A stretch of 64,000 bases of DNA from Bacillus sp. ISL-18 (GCF_018613415.1 NZ_JAGGQG010000030.1:79693-143692); one strand, 5' to 3'; counted from the first letter of the stretch, positions 41,848 to 50,991 are shown. Numbers and translations: made by a program. Notes: a model not told the origin generated them from the letters alone.

Positions 41848-43632
41848 ATGGTATCCACCTCATTAAGTGAAAAGAACATTTCCATCATGTCAAGCTTTTC
41901 AGGCAGTAAAAAAGTTTATGTAGAGGGTTCAAGATCCGATATTAAAGTTCCTATGCGGGAAATTGAACTAAGCGCGACAACAAGTACCTTTGGAGAGGAA
42001 GCGAATCCCCCGGTACGGGTGTATGATACAAGCGGCCCATATACAGATTCAAATTATTCCGTAGACATCACAAAGGGCCTTCCTGCTCTTCGAAGTACTT
42101 GGATAAATGAACGTTCTAACGTTGAAGAATATGAAGGCCGTGAAATCAAACCAGAAGATAATGGTTATCAAGATCTACATGACCCTAGGGCTAGTCATAA
42201 AATATTCCCTGGATTAAAGCGTAAGCCATTACGAGGAAAAAAAGGGAAAAACGTGACACAGCTCCATTATGCAAAACAAGGAATCATTACCCATGAAATG
42301 GAATTTATAGCCATCAGGGAAAATATGAAACCTGAATATGTTCGTGATGAAGTCGCAAGAGGCCGGGCGATTATTCCTTCTAATATCAACCACCCAGAGA
42401 CAGAACCGATGATCATCGGACGGAATTTTCATGTCAAAATTAATGCAAATATTGGGAACTCAGCTGTGTCCTCTTCAATTGAAGAAGAAGTGGAAAAAAT
42501 GACGTGGGCCACTCGCTGGGGCGCCGACACAATCATGGATCTTTCTACAGGGAAAAACATCCACACGACTCGTGAGTGGATTATTCGAAACTCAGCCGTT
42601 CCTGTTGGTACGGTTCCGATTTATCAAGCACTTGAAAAAGTGAACGGAATTGCCGAAGACCTGACCTGGGAAGTTTTCCGCGATACCTTAATTGAGCAAG
42701 CTGAACAAGGTGTCGATTACTTTACCATCCATGCCGGGGTCCTCTTACGCTATGTTCCGTTAACAGCGAAAAGGTTAACCGGAATTGTCTCACGTGGCGG
42801 TTCGATTATGGCCCAATGGTGTTTACACCATCATAAAGAAAACTTTTTATACACTCACTTTGAAGAGATCTGTGAAATTATGAAGTCATATGATGTGTCC
42901 TTTTCATTAGGAGACGGGCTGCGTCCAGGGTCGATTGCCGATGCAAATGACGAAGCACAATTCGCGGAATTAGAAACTCTAGGAGAATTAACAAAGATTG
43001 CTTGGGAACATGACGTACAGGTAATGGTCGAAGGGCCAGGACATGTACCGATGCACCTGATTAAAGAGAACATGGATAAACAACTAGAAATTTGTAAGGA
43101 AGCGCCCTTCTATACACTGGGACCTCTTACAACGGATATTGCTCCCGGATATGATCATATAACCTCTGCAATTGGAGCGGCGATGATTGGCTGGTTTGGT
43201 ACCGCTATGTTATGTTATGTAACTCCAAAAGAACATTTGGGACTACCTAATAAAGAGGACGTCCGCACAGGTGTGATAACCTACAAAATTGCTGCGCATG
43301 CAGCTGACTTGGCCAAGGGCCATCCCGGAGCTCAAAAAAGAGATGATGCATTGTCAAAGGCTCGTTTTGAGTTTCGCTGGAGAGATCAATTTAATTTATC
43401 TTTGGATCCTGAACGTGCACTGGAGTACCATGATGAAACACTGCCTGCCGAAGGGGCCAAAACAGCCCATTTCTGCTCCATGTGCGGACCCAAATTTTGC
43501 AGCATGAGAATCTCGCATGATATTCGGAACTCTGTAAAAGAAAACAAACTAGATTCAGAAGAAATAATTGAAAAAGGAATGCAGGAAAAAGCAGAAGAGT
43601 TTAAACAATCTGGTGGTAACATCTATCAGTAA
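41848..43632 (+). CDS. thiC: phosphomethylpyrimidine synthase
   Basis: 594 residues. Converts 5-aminoimidazole ribotide to HMP phosphate by radical SAM chemistry in thiamine synthesis. Recognisable features: PVRVYDTSGPYTD near 55, ARWGADTIMDLSTG-like TRWGADTIMDLSTG near 230, SRGGSIMAQWC, FSLGDGLRPGS, EGPGHVPMH, and the C-terminal cluster motif CSMCGPKFCSM (CxxCxxxxC). GGGAGAG precedes ATG 41848. Regulated by the TPP riboswitch upstream; no other thi gene follows. Confidence 0.97.
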   Translation: MVSTSLSEKNISIMSSFSGSKKVYVEGSRSDIKVPMREIELSATTSTFGEEANPPVRVYDTSGPYTDSNYSVDITKGLPALRSTWINERSNVEEYEGREIKPEDNGYQDLHDPRASHKIFPGLKRKPLRGKKGKNVTQLHYAKQGIITHEMEFIAIRENMKPEYVRDEVARGRAIIPSNINHPETEPMIIGRNFHVKINANIGNSAVSSSIEEEVEKMTWATRWGADTIMDLSTGKNIHTTREWIIRNSAVPVGTVPIYQALEKVNGIAEDLTWEVFRDTLIEQAEQGVDYFTIHAGVLLRYVPLTAKRLTGIVSRGGSIMAQWCLHHHKENFLYTHFEEICEIMKSYDVSFSLGDGLRPGSIADANDEAQFAELETLGELTKIAWEHDVQVMVEGPGHVPMHLIKENMDKQLEICKEAPFYTLGPLTTDIAPGYDHITSAIGAAMIGWFGTAMLCYVTPKEHLGLPNKEDVRTGVITYKIAAHAADLAKGHPGAQKRDDALSKARFEFRWRDQFNLSLDPERALEYHDETLPAEGAKTAHFCSMCGPKFCSMRISHDIRNSVKENKLDSEEIIEKGMQEKAEEFKQSGGNIYQ

Positions 43633-43670
43633 ATTTTTTAGAAATCGGAATAATTATATGTGACTTAATA

Positions 43671-43709
43671 AAAACCTTACCTTAGTTACTTGTCGAGGTA
43701 AGGTTTTGC
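43671..43709 (+). terminator. terminator of thiC
   Basis: AAAACCTTACCT pairs with AGGTAAGGTTTT. Confidence 0.85.
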
Positions 43710-43820
43710 TGCCTTTCATTGTGAACTATTCTTTCCTCAATTGATTTATCTCTCTATATATTAAAAGGAAATTGACGCATGCCAAATCATACGTCAATTC
43801 GCCTGTCGGGTTTATTTATA

Positions 43821-45323
43821 TTACTGAAGGTGTGGTACTTTTTTTATGGCCTTCTTTTGGATTGGGACTTCTTCCTTTTTACCAGGCCGGCGGATAAAGA
43901 AAGCTAAAATAAAGGCAGCAATCGATAAATAGGTGGCAATCATAAAGGCATCATCGATCCCCATTACTGTTCCCTGTTTAATAACCATCGCCATATGAAC
44001 CTTATCCGTTGGAGAAATCTGTTCCTGACTCATAATAGATTCCACATGTTCTTTCCCTTGATTGGTCATGATAGAGACAAAAAAGGCCATGCCAACTGCC
44101 CCTGCCACCATCCTTAACGTGTTCACCATCGCCGTTCCATAACGATTTAAACTAAGGGCCAAATCATTCAGACCCGCAGTAAAGATCGGCATCATAAGGA
44201 TTGACATTCCAAACATCCGTGCCGTATATATCCATAAAACATAAGTATATGATGTATTCGTATGAAGCTTTGTTAGTGCATAAGTAGTCACTATTGTGAT
44301 CGCTAAGCCGATGATTGCTAACCATCTTGCACCATATCGATCAAACAGCTTCCCTGTGATCGGTGACATGACTCCCATTACGATGCCGCCTGGGAGGAGC
44401 ATAAACCCTGCTTCAAGTGGTGTGAAGCCATGGATATTTTGCATATAAATCGGCATTAAAATCATTCCTGAGAACATGGCCATCGTGACAATCACGTTAA
44501 TAATCGTGGTTAACGTAAACATTCGATACTTGAAAATCCGAAATTCAAGTATAGGATGACCCACCGATAATTGACGCCAAACGAACAGAACTAGGCTAAT
44601 TCCTCCGATGACAAACAAAGTAACGACCTCCGGATCGGTCCACCCTTTGGTTCCTCCTGTTGAAAAACCATAAAGTAAACCGCCAAATCCAATCGTCGAT
44701 AAAATCACACCAAGGACATCTAATTTTGGACGGCTTGTTTCTGTCACATTTTTTACAAAGAAGATAGCTAATAAAAAGTCGATCACTGCAACCGGTGCAA
44801 TGATATAAAACATCGTATGCCACGAGTAAGTTTCAATGACCCACCCTGCCCAAGTTGGACCGATCGCTGGAGCAAAGTTCATGGCCACACCAAAAATCCC
44901 CATCGCAAACCCGCGCCGTTCAATTGGGAAGATCGTAAAAATAACATTTGTTATTAATGGAAATAGAATGCCTGCCCCGATTGCCTGGACAACACGACCA
45001 ATTAAAATGATATTAAAAGCAGGTGCAATCGCACAAATAAACGTACCAATTGCAAATACACCCATGGAAAATAAAAATAATTGCCTTGTTGTATATCTTT
45101 CCATTAAAAACGCCGTAACAGGGATTACGATTCCATTAGTTAACATAAAAATAGTACTTAACCAGTTTGCGGTAGAAGCGGAGATATCAAAAGTCTCCAT
45201 AATTTTGGGCAATGCTACATTAATGACGGTTTGATTCAAAAATGCTACAAAAGCCCCAGCTAATAAAACCGCAAATATCGGTGTTGTTCGAATAACCTTG
45301 TTTGTTGTTTCCGTAATACCCAA
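43821..45323 (-). CDS. DHA2-family (14-helix) multidrug MFS transporter
   Basis: 500 residues from TTG 45323, with AGGAGGA 9 bases upstream; the frame stays open for 33 more codons but runs through a repeat hairpin and has no ribosome site. Fourteen helices; LNQTVINVALPKIMETF (EmrB motif D1 region), FLMERYTTRQLFLFSM (motif A) and GAGILFPLITNVIF. Closest in pattern to LmrB/EmrB pumps. Exports hydrophobic drugs with protons. Preceded by the dispersed hairpin repeat. Confidence 0.92.
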   Translation of the reverse strand: MGITETTNKVIRTTPIFAVLLAGAFVAFLNQTVINVALPKIMETFDISASTANWLSTIFMLTNGIVIPVTAFLMERYTTRQLFLFSMGVFAIGTFICAIAPAFNIILIGRVVQAIGAGILFPLITNVIFTIFPIERRGFAMGIFGVAMNFAPAIGPTWAGWVIETYSWHTMFYIIAPVAVIDFLLAIFFVKNVTETSRPKLDVLGVILSTIGFGGLLYGFSTGGTKGWTDPEVVTLFVIGGISLVLFVWRQLSVGHPILEFRIFKYRMFTLTTIINVIVTMAMFSGMILMPIYMQNIHGFTPLEAGFMLLPGGIVMGVMSPITGKLFDRYGARWLAIIGLAITIVTTYALTKLHTNTSYTYVLWIYTARMFGMSILMMPIFTAGLNDLALSLNRYGTAMVNTLRMVAGAVGMAFFVSIMTNQGKEHVESIMSQEQISPTDKVHMAMVIKQGTVMGIDDAFMIATYLSIAAFILAFFIRRPGKKEEVPIQKKAIKKVPHLQ

Positions 45324-45415
45324 GTGAATAATTCCTCCTGTATAACTATTTCTAAAATGACCCTTAGTTAGTATATTACCGGATAGCATGTGTATACAAG
45401 GAAAAAGAAACATTC

Positions 45416-45473
45416 GAAGCATGGGGACGGTTCTTTTGCTTCCTTAGAAGCATGAGAACCGTCCCCATGCTTC
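45416..45473. repeat. complete GGGGACGGTTCT palindromic dispersed element
   Basis: A 19-base arm, GAAGCATGGGGACGGTTCT, is exactly repeated inverted at the other end around a 20-base centre that itself contains GCTTC/GAAGC. Lies between two minus-strand genes. Same sequence family as 46662-46709 and 2913-2939. Confidence 0.88.
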
Positions 45474-45480
45474 CATTCTT

Positions 45481-46323
45481 CTAGAATTCTTCGTATGTAG
45501 CTGGGTCTTGGTTGTTGATTCTGCCATCTTGGCGAGTTAATCCAGAGATTAAGTTCATTTCTGTATCATTTAAGGTAAAATCAAAAATAGAAATATTTTC
45601 AAGCTGCCGTTGCGGTGATGCAGATTTAGGGATTGAAATGGCTCCAAGTTGATAATGCCAGCGCAAAATAATCTGTGAAATCGATTTTTGATGGTGTTCG
45701 GCAATTTGTTGAAGCGTATTATTTTGTAACACTTCATTGGCACGTGCTAACGGACTCCAGGATTCTGTTACAATATTGTTTTCTTTGTGCCAGTTTCTTT
45801 GTGAGGATTGATTAAAAAATGGATGTAATTCTATTTGGTTCATGCTTGGTTTTACGCCTGTTTCCTTTTCTAAACGCTCTAGATGTTCAGGCAAGAAATT
45901 GCAAACACCAATCGAACGAATTAGACCCGATTTTTTGGCGTCAATTAAAGCTTGCCAAGCTTCAACATAGGTATCTTGCTTAGGATTTGGCCAATGTATT
46001 AAGTAGACATCATAATAATCTAGATTTGCTCGATATAACGATTCTTGAATGGTTGTAACGGCCATATCATAGGTTTGATAGCGGCCTGGCAGTTTGGAGG
46101 TGATCTTTAACTCCTCTCTTGGAACAGAACTTCGTCGAACGGCTTCACCTATTGTTCCCTCATTTTCATAATTATAAGCTGAATCGATCAATCGATAGCC
46201 GGTATCAATCGCACTTAAGATCGATTTGACTCCTTCGTTCCCCTTAAGCTTATACGTACCTAAACCAATAACTGGCAGTGTCAGCCCATCATTTAGTGTA
46301 ATCTCTGGAATTGATTTCCCCAT
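45481..46323 (-). CDS. aldo/keto reductase, YvgN/YtbE type (third in window)
   Basis: 280 residues. MGKSIPEITLNDGLTLPVIG opening; tetrad in LIDSAYNYENEGT (Asp, Tyr), ITSKLPG (Lys) and YLIHWPNPK (His); NADPH site SIPKSASPQRQLENI. Small (2,5-diketogluconate-reductase-like) AKR; likely reduces aldehydes. The hairpin repeat starts 8 bases after its stop. Confidence 0.92.
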   Translation of the reverse strand: MGKSIPEITLNDGLTLPVIGLGTYKLKGNEGVKSILSAIDTGYRLIDSAYNYENEGTIGEAVRRSSVPREELKITSKLPGRYQTYDMAVTTIQESLYRANLDYYDVYLIHWPNPKQDTYVEAWQALIDAKKSGLIRSIGVCNFLPEHLERLEKETGVKPSMNQIELHPFFNQSSQRNWHKENNIVTESWSPLARANEVLQNNTLQQIAEHHQKSISQIILRWHYQLGAISIPKSASPQRQLENISIFDFTLNDTEMNLISGLTRQDGRINNQDPATYEEF

Positions 46324-46487
46324 CTCTCATCTCTCCTTTCAAGTCTATCTTTAAATTACCATAATGATTATTAGATTTCATTGAAATAGATTGAAGTGAA
46401 AAGATAGATCGACTAACTGGAGATTTACTTTATGAAAATATGGGTAAGATACATATCAAACCATTTCTTTAGAAAGAAGGGATTATA

Positions 46488-46640
46488 ATGATTTGGACAA
46501 TTGTCGGGTTATTACTATTATTCTGGGTACTTGGGCTTGTATTCCATATAGCCGGAGGACTTATACACCTTCTATTAGTAGTGGCTGCCGTGGTCATTAT
46601 CTTCAAATTTATTACCGGCAGGACGAAGAATCGAGCGTAA
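46488..46640 (+). CDS. lmo0937-family membrane miniprotein
   Basis: 50 residues: MIWTIVGLLLLFWVLGLVFH, then IAGGLIHLLLVVAAVVIIFK and a short basic tail. The two-helix lmo0937 family is common in Firmicutes; some members are sigma-B dependent. AAAGAAGGG precedes ATG 46488. The dispersed hairpin follows 21 bases later and may end the transcript. Confidence 0.82.
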   Translation: MIWTIVGLLLLFWVLGLVFHIAGGLIHLLLVVAAVVIIFKFITGRTKNRA

Positions 46641-46661
46641 AGAACAAAATTATGAAATTAT

Positions 46662-46709
46662 GGGGACGGTTCTTGTGCTTATTACTTAAGAAGCATGAGA
46701 ACCGTCCCC
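46662..46709. repeat. second GGGGACGGTTCT palindromic element
   Basis: GGGGACGGTTCT and AGAACCGTCCCC flank a centre with GTGCTT/AAGCA. One base differs from the copy at 45416 in the outer flank (CCGTG for CCATG). Confidence 0.85.
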
Positions 46710-46718
46710 GTGCTTCCT

Positions 46719-46862
46719 CTATTGCTTTTTAATGGGCGTAACGACGGCAAATAGGTTTTCGGTTGGATCGGAGACATTAAATTCGATGATTTTATATCCA
46801 TTCCCTCCATTTTTGTTTTCGTTTTTCTGTGGTGTTATTACTAGGTTGTTATTCATTGTCAT
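46719..46862 (-). CDS. small hypothetical protein
   Basis: 47 residues: MTMNNNLVITPQKNENKNGG, then NGYKIIEFNVSDPTENLFAV and a VTPIKKQ end. AGGAAGG precedes ATG 46862. No family recognised; the last part reads like a fragment of a VOC-type strand, so a remnant is possible. Confidence 0.5.
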   Translation of the reverse strand: MTMNNNLVITPQKNENKNGGNGYKIIEFNVSDPTENLFAVVTPIKKQ

Positions 46863-46962
46863 ACTTCCTTCCTAACTTTCTAGCACAGAAGTTACTTTAT
46901 GATGGATATTAGAAAATGTGACTCCCATTTTTATGATAATTCAATTCTACTCACTACTACAT

Positions 46963-46996
46963 AACGAAAGAGCTGCCACACGTGCAGCTCTTTCGT
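46963..46996 (-). terminator. terminator of the NlpC/P60-like gene
   Basis: ACGAAAGAGCTGC pairs with GCAGCTCTTTCGT. Confidence 0.8.
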
Positions 46997-47003
46997 GTTG
47001 CAG

Positions 47004-47495
47004 CTATTCCTTTAAAACTCTTTTCGCACCAACATATCGATCTTTCCAATACTTTAACGTTAATGATTGAATCGAAACACCCTTTGAGGTAGCTGCGATA
47101 AATTTATTATTTCCTAGATAAATTCCGACAAAGGAAATATCTTTTCCATTGGTATTAAAGAAGACCAAATCCCCTTCTTTTAGGTTGCTCTTTACAACAG
47201 GCTTTCCAAGTTTGTATTGATCCTTCGAAGAATGAGGAAGTTTTAGTTTAGCAGCAGACTTATAAAAGATATATTGTGTATACCCAGAAGCATCGAATCC
47301 TTTTGGAGTTGCACCAGCCCATTTAAAGGGTGTTCCAACATACCGTTTTGCCACAGCTGTTACTTCCTGCCCCCAAGAAGTTGATGCTTGCGCCTTGTGT
47401 AAAAAAGGAGTGAACAAAAACGCCATTGCTAATGCCAAAGATGTGAATCCTGCTAATACCCATTTTGGCAACCGTAAACTTTGAATCATTTTCAT
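47004..47495 (-). CDS. exported NlpC/P60-fold protein lacking the catalytic residues
   Basis: About 163 residues: signal peptide (WVLAGFTSLALAMAFLFTPF, cleaved near KAQA) and a single NlpC/P60 domain (SWGQEVTAVAKRYVGTPFKW, LPHSSKDQY, LKEGDLVFF). In active endopeptidases the nucleophile is in FDCSG; here it is FDASG (Ala, codon 47289-47291). The catalytic His of SHVGIY is Phe (SFVGIY, 47130-47132) and the third residue, FIHA, is FIAA (47094-47096). All three changes were checked at base level. The fold is intact, so it is probably a pseudoenzyme that binds cell-wall peptide or another protein. The start may be ATG 47495 or 47489 (GGGGG upstream). Confidence 0.87.
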   Translation of the reverse strand: MKMIQSLRLPKWVLAGFTSLALAMAFLFTPFLHKAQASTSWGQEVTAVAKRYVGTPFKWAGATPKGFDASGYTQYIFYKSAAKLKLPHSSKDQYKLGKPVVKSNLKEGDLVFFNTNGKDISFVGIYLGNNKFIAATSKGVSIQSLTLKYWKDRYVGAKRVLKE

Positions 47496-47693
47496 AGCCC
47501 CCAATTAATGTCATTTTGTTGATCAACATTTATTTAGACCTTAGGAGGACTGTTTTAGTTTCGGTACTTTAGTAAGATTCACTCGACAAAGTATTTTACG
47601 TCTTTTGACACTTTTTTCTTCAAAAGAAAATTTTGGAAAATGAAAAAACCCTATTTCCATAATCGGAAATAGAGTCTCTTAATCCAGGAAGAA

Positions 47694-49304
47694 TTACTGT
47701 GACAGCAGCTTCTGAGCGACAATATACCCGGAACCGCCATTCACTCCATGTCCCGGCCAAGTTGCGGCACCGAGCATATAGACATTTGGAATGGCGGTCT
47801 GATGACCAGGCTGCCCAGGAAGGGGTCTAAACAAGTAGCTCTGCGCCAAATCGTGTGCGCCGCCATATGGATCCCCTGGGCCTGCATTCGGGTTAAATCT
47901 AGCGATCGTATCAGGTGTAACCACATATTTACCAATAACCGCACCTGGAATGTTCGGAATATGTCTGCTCACTACATCTAGTACCCGTTCAGTAAACCGC
48001 TCTGTTAAATCATGGGTCCAGGATCCGTCCCCCACCTCAATTTGATTAGCCGCATCCCCGCGTGGACGAATGGGCACTTCCAACACCTGCAGCCGCATAA
48101 TGGCTTTACCTTCCGGGGCACGAGTTGGGTCAAGATTTGTCGAACAGTCAACCGTGAATGTTGGTTTAGCCGGCAGCAAATCAGCCATCCCTTGGGCAAT
48201 CGCCAGTGTAAATCCGTCCAACCCGTCCGTTAAATGCGGCTGGCCAACACGATGAAATCGCTCATCCGGCCACTGCGGCGGTTCGCTAAGGGCTAAATGG
48301 ATCTGCACACAGCCGCGGCCATATCGGAACTTTTCTGCTTGGGTACGAAGTGGTGATGAAATTTCCGTATCCTTTAGGAGGGAGAGATAAAGTTGATCAG
48401 GCGTAGTCGTGGCAACCACAGCCTGTCTAGCAAAGTATTTTCTTCCCCTAGCTGTCCGAACACCCACTGCTTTCCCATTTTCCACTAAAATTCGCTCAAC
48501 TAAAGATTGCGTTATAATCTCCCCACCCTGATCCTTTATTAGTTGGATCAAAGCGTGGATCAGTTTTTCACTGCCACCCTCTGGTGTCGGCATTCCGCCG
48601 CCCATCAGTGCCATCGTCGTAAGCGGCACCCAAATACCGCTCCCGACTTCATCTGGCGTTCGCCCCAGATGAGTGACCCACGATGCGAGCATTGCCCTTG
48701 TTACCGGTGACTTAAGAGAATTCACGGTATGACGAGCTGTTGTGACAAAAGAGGCAGCAAAAGGTGAATAACCACTTCCTCCCTCATCATGTAACAAGCG
48801 CTTAATAATCGGAGCGGCTTCAGGGCTTGATAAATCCATGTTAAATAAGCCGAAAATATCGTTCACATAAGGATTTAACTGTTCAAACATGGCCGCCAAC
48901 GCCGAACCATCACCAGGTGCAAGCCTTTCTGCTTCTTCCATGAGGGCCGCAAATGAAGTCGGCAGAACCGCTGTCTGTCCGTCTTCCATCGATACCCCAG
49001 TAGGCAAATCCGTATTTAAATAGTTTAGTCCCCTCTTTTCTAGTTCCTCTCTAAGTTCAGCATACGCGGGACCAGTGGTAAAAAGCGGATGTGCTGCAGC
49101 AAAAACATCGTGCTTGAATCCAGGTAATGTCAACTCTTCAGTGCGCAGAAAACCGCCTGGACGATCATTTTTTTCTAACACTAGCACACTACGGCCTGCG
49201 CGGGTTAAATAGGCCGCTGCTATTAACGCATTATGGCCGCTTCCAACTATAATCACATCATATTTTCCCACCCGATATCTCTCCTCCATATAGCTTATCA
49301 CCAA
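47694..49304 (-). CDS. FAD-dependent oxidoreductase, PYROXD2/phytoene-desaturase-like
   Basis: 536 residues. Dinucleotide-binding DVIIVGSGHNALIAAAYLTR (GxGxxA/G) followed by VLEKNDRPGGFLRTEE; the GG doublet pattern is typical of COG1233 proteins. C-terminal FAD loop YMLGAATWPGHGVNGGSGY. Related to carotenoid desaturases but closest to PYROXD2-type proteins of unknown substrate. The gene is GC-rich: 60-base samples at 48061-48120 and 48901-48960 give 58% and 55%, against 37-38% in neighbouring genes, suggesting acquisition. GAGAG lies before ATG codons near the start; the exact start (49304 or a few codons later) is unsure. Confidence 0.85.
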   Translation of the reverse strand: MVISYMEERYRVGKYDVIIVGSGHNALIAAAYLTRAGRSVLVLEKNDRPGGFLRTEELTLPGFKHDVFAAAHPLFTTGPAYAELREELEKRGLNYLNTDLPTGVSMEDGQTAVLPTSFAALMEEAERLAPGDGSALAAMFEQLNPYVNDIFGLFNMDLSSPEAAPIIKRLLHDEGGSGYSPFAASFVTTARHTVNSLKSPVTRAMLASWVTHLGRTPDEVGSGIWVPLTTMALMGGGMPTPEGGSEKLIHALIQLIKDQGGEIITQSLVERILVENGKAVGVRTARGRKYFARQAVVATTTPDQLYLSLLKDTEISSPLRTQAEKFRYGRGCVQIHLALSEPPQWPDERFHRVGQPHLTDGLDGFTLAIAQGMADLLPAKPTFTVDCSTNLDPTRAPEGKAIMRLQVLEVPIRPRGDAANQIEVGDGSWTHDLTERFTERVLDVVSRHIPNIPGAVIGKYVVTPDTIARFNPNAGPGDPYGGAHDLAQSYLFRPLPGQPGHQTAIPNVYMLGAATWPGHGVNGGSGYIVAQKLLSQ

Positions 49305-49408
49305 GTTATACGTAAAAAGATATTCTTGTATTTGGATATTAAGTACTAATTCTAGCTTAAATTTATTAGATAGTTCGTGCTTTGTAGTTCAGAAATGGCT
49401 CCTAAAAA

Positions 49409-49450
49409 CTAGAAGAGGGGAACATCAGTTAAGACGTTCCCCTCTTCTAG
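49409..49450. terminator. strong bidirectional hairpin
   Basis: CTAGAAGAGGGGAAC pairs with GTTCCCCTCTTCTAG, 15 bp. Confidence 0.8.
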
Positions 49451-49488
49451 TCATGACCCCTATAAACTTTAGAATTGGTATTTTATGT

Positions 49489-49761
49489 TTATTTAACTTC
49501 TTCCCAATAATATTGAATAGCTTCTTTCCTAACTACCTCTGGGCATTCCACTTCCTCTTCCCAGTGGTCGTAATTGTTCTCTCCATTCACATGTTGGATA
49601 TCAACAGTGTAATATTTATCTTGGTATTTAAAAATAATCACGACCATCTCAGAATACCCTGCATCATCATGTCCAAGCTCTTGGACAAATTCTAGTCCAT
49701 AACTTTGATGGTTTTTTCGTTCGGCAACAGAATCTAGTAAAATATTTTTTGGAAACTTCAT
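49489..49761 (-). CDS. hypothetical protein
   Basis: 90 residues: MKFPKNILLDSVAERKNHQS, YGLEFVQELGHDDAGYSEMV, then KYQDKYYTVDIQHVNGENNY and an acidic end. Soluble, single-domain, no family recognised. GAAGGAGCAGG precedes the ATG. Confidence 0.62.
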   Translation of the reverse strand: MKFPKNILLDSVAERKNHQSYGLEFVQELGHDDAGYSEMVVIIFKYQDKYYTVDIQHVNGENNYDHWEEEVECPEVVRKEAIQYYWEEVK

Positions 49762-50113
49762 TTTTTTCCTGCTCCTTCATTTTATCTGCGTTTTTTACTA
49801 CATAATAAAATCATATTATAGGGTTGATTGCAAGGGCAAAATATTGACACTTTTTCTAGACAGCCATTCTTTCCCCTATGTCGTTTATTCTCTACTTTAT
49901 TTCTAAAACCTTTATTTGTATGGGTTAGTATTTAATATCTATTTTTGAAAAGCCCCTGCTTTTTGATTCATAGATGGTCCTCCTTTCCTTAGCATTTTAT
50001 ATTGCCACCTCACCCTTTAGATGGGATTTATGGAAAATTAATTTTGATTATGTCCAAAGCGAAAAAGGTTTTATTATAATAGTAACAAAGATCGTATAGA
50101 TGGGGGATCGCAT
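49762..50113. other. 352-base intergenic region
   Basis: AT-rich. The only signal is a 10-codon minus-strand frame (49939-49971, MNQKAGAFQK) with a perfect AAAGGAGGA ribosome site. The remainder carries the promoter side of the BtuF-like gene; nothing else seen. Confidence 0.4.
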
Positions 50114-50932
50114 ATGAAATTGATTTCGATTTGTCCAAGCAATACCGAATTAGTAGCTTATTTAGGGTTAACATCTTCCTTAATCGGGATAGATAATTTT
50201 TCTGACTGGCCCGAAGCAATCAATGGATTACCGAGGCTGGGACCAGATTTGTACATAGATATGGATAAATTAGAAAAGTTACAGCCTGATTTGGTTTTAG
50301 CCTCCCTTTCCGTTCCAGGGATGGAACGCAATATTTCAGAAATGGAAAAACGTCAGATCCCATATGTCGTTGTTCCGAATCCACAAACCTTGCAAGATGT
50401 AGCAAACTGTCTTTTGTTTGTCGGAAAAGCAACCAATACCGATGACAAAGCTCATCACCTTTATGAAAGATTTACGCGTATTCTTCAAACCTACGACTCT
50501 TTAAGCCTGCAAGTAAAAACACCAAAAACACTTTATTGGGAATGGTGGGCAAAGCCCATATTCACTCCAGGTGCTGGTAACTGGTTGACCGAAATGAGCC
50601 GCCTTGCCGGTGGACGAAATATTTTTGAAGATCATTCTGAAGCAAGTGTCCAAACAGACTGGGAAGATGTAAAAAGCAGAAATCCAGACGTTATCTGCAT
50701 TGTATGGGTAGGTGTTCAGAAAAAGAAAGTAAACCCAAAGGTCATCCTCAAACGTCCAGGTTGGCGGCAAATGAACGCTATTAAAAACAGACAACTCTAT
50801 ATTCTCGATGAACCTCTTTTTTGCAGGCCATCCCCCCGCCTATTAAACGGGTTGGCGAGAATTGGACATTTCCTTTATCCTGACATTTATCCACAGGTAA
50901 ACGAACATCTCGACTTGTTAATGAATTCTTGA
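50114..50932 (+). CDS. cobalamin/iron-binding periplasmic-type protein, BtuF-like, without signal
   Basis: 272 residues. MKLISICPSNTELVAYLGL starts directly at the TroA/BtuF fold with no signal peptide or lipobox; IDNFSDWPEAINGLPRLGPD and LEKLQPDLVLASLS are the family signatures, and the second lobe has GNWLTEMSRLAGGRNIFED. Stand-alone cytosolic-looking members of this family are annotated as cobalamin-binding proteins; no permease or ATPase is adjacent. GGGGGA precedes ATG 50114. Confidence 0.85.
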   Translation: MKLISICPSNTELVAYLGLTSSLIGIDNFSDWPEAINGLPRLGPDLYIDMDKLEKLQPDLVLASLSVPGMERNISEMEKRQIPYVVVPNPQTLQDVANCLLFVGKATNTDDKAHHLYERFTRILQTYDSLSLQVKTPKTLYWEWWAKPIFTPGAGNWLTEMSRLAGGRNIFEDHSEASVQTDWEDVKSRNPDVICIVWVGVQKKKVNPKVILKRPGWRQMNAIKNRQLYILDEPLFCRPSPRLLNGLARIGHFLYPDIYPQVNEHLDLLMNS

Positions 50933-50954
50933 CCGATTCGGAATAACTGAATCA

Positions 50955-50991
50955 AAAAAAAAACACTTACTCTTGGTAAGTGTTTTTTTAA
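50955..50991. terminator. bidirectional terminator
   Basis: AAAAACACTTAC pairs with GTAAGTGTTTTT between converging genes. Confidence 0.9.

Noticed and set aside
45324..45422. N-terminal extension of the DHA2 transporter
   Set aside because: The extra frame runs into the dispersed hairpin and its translation is unlike any transporter start; TTG 45323 has AGGAGGA.
46493..46732. Larger overlapping frame at the lmo0937-type gene
   Set aside because: Shadow frame reading through the palindromic repeat; the 50-residue frame has the ribosome site and family match.
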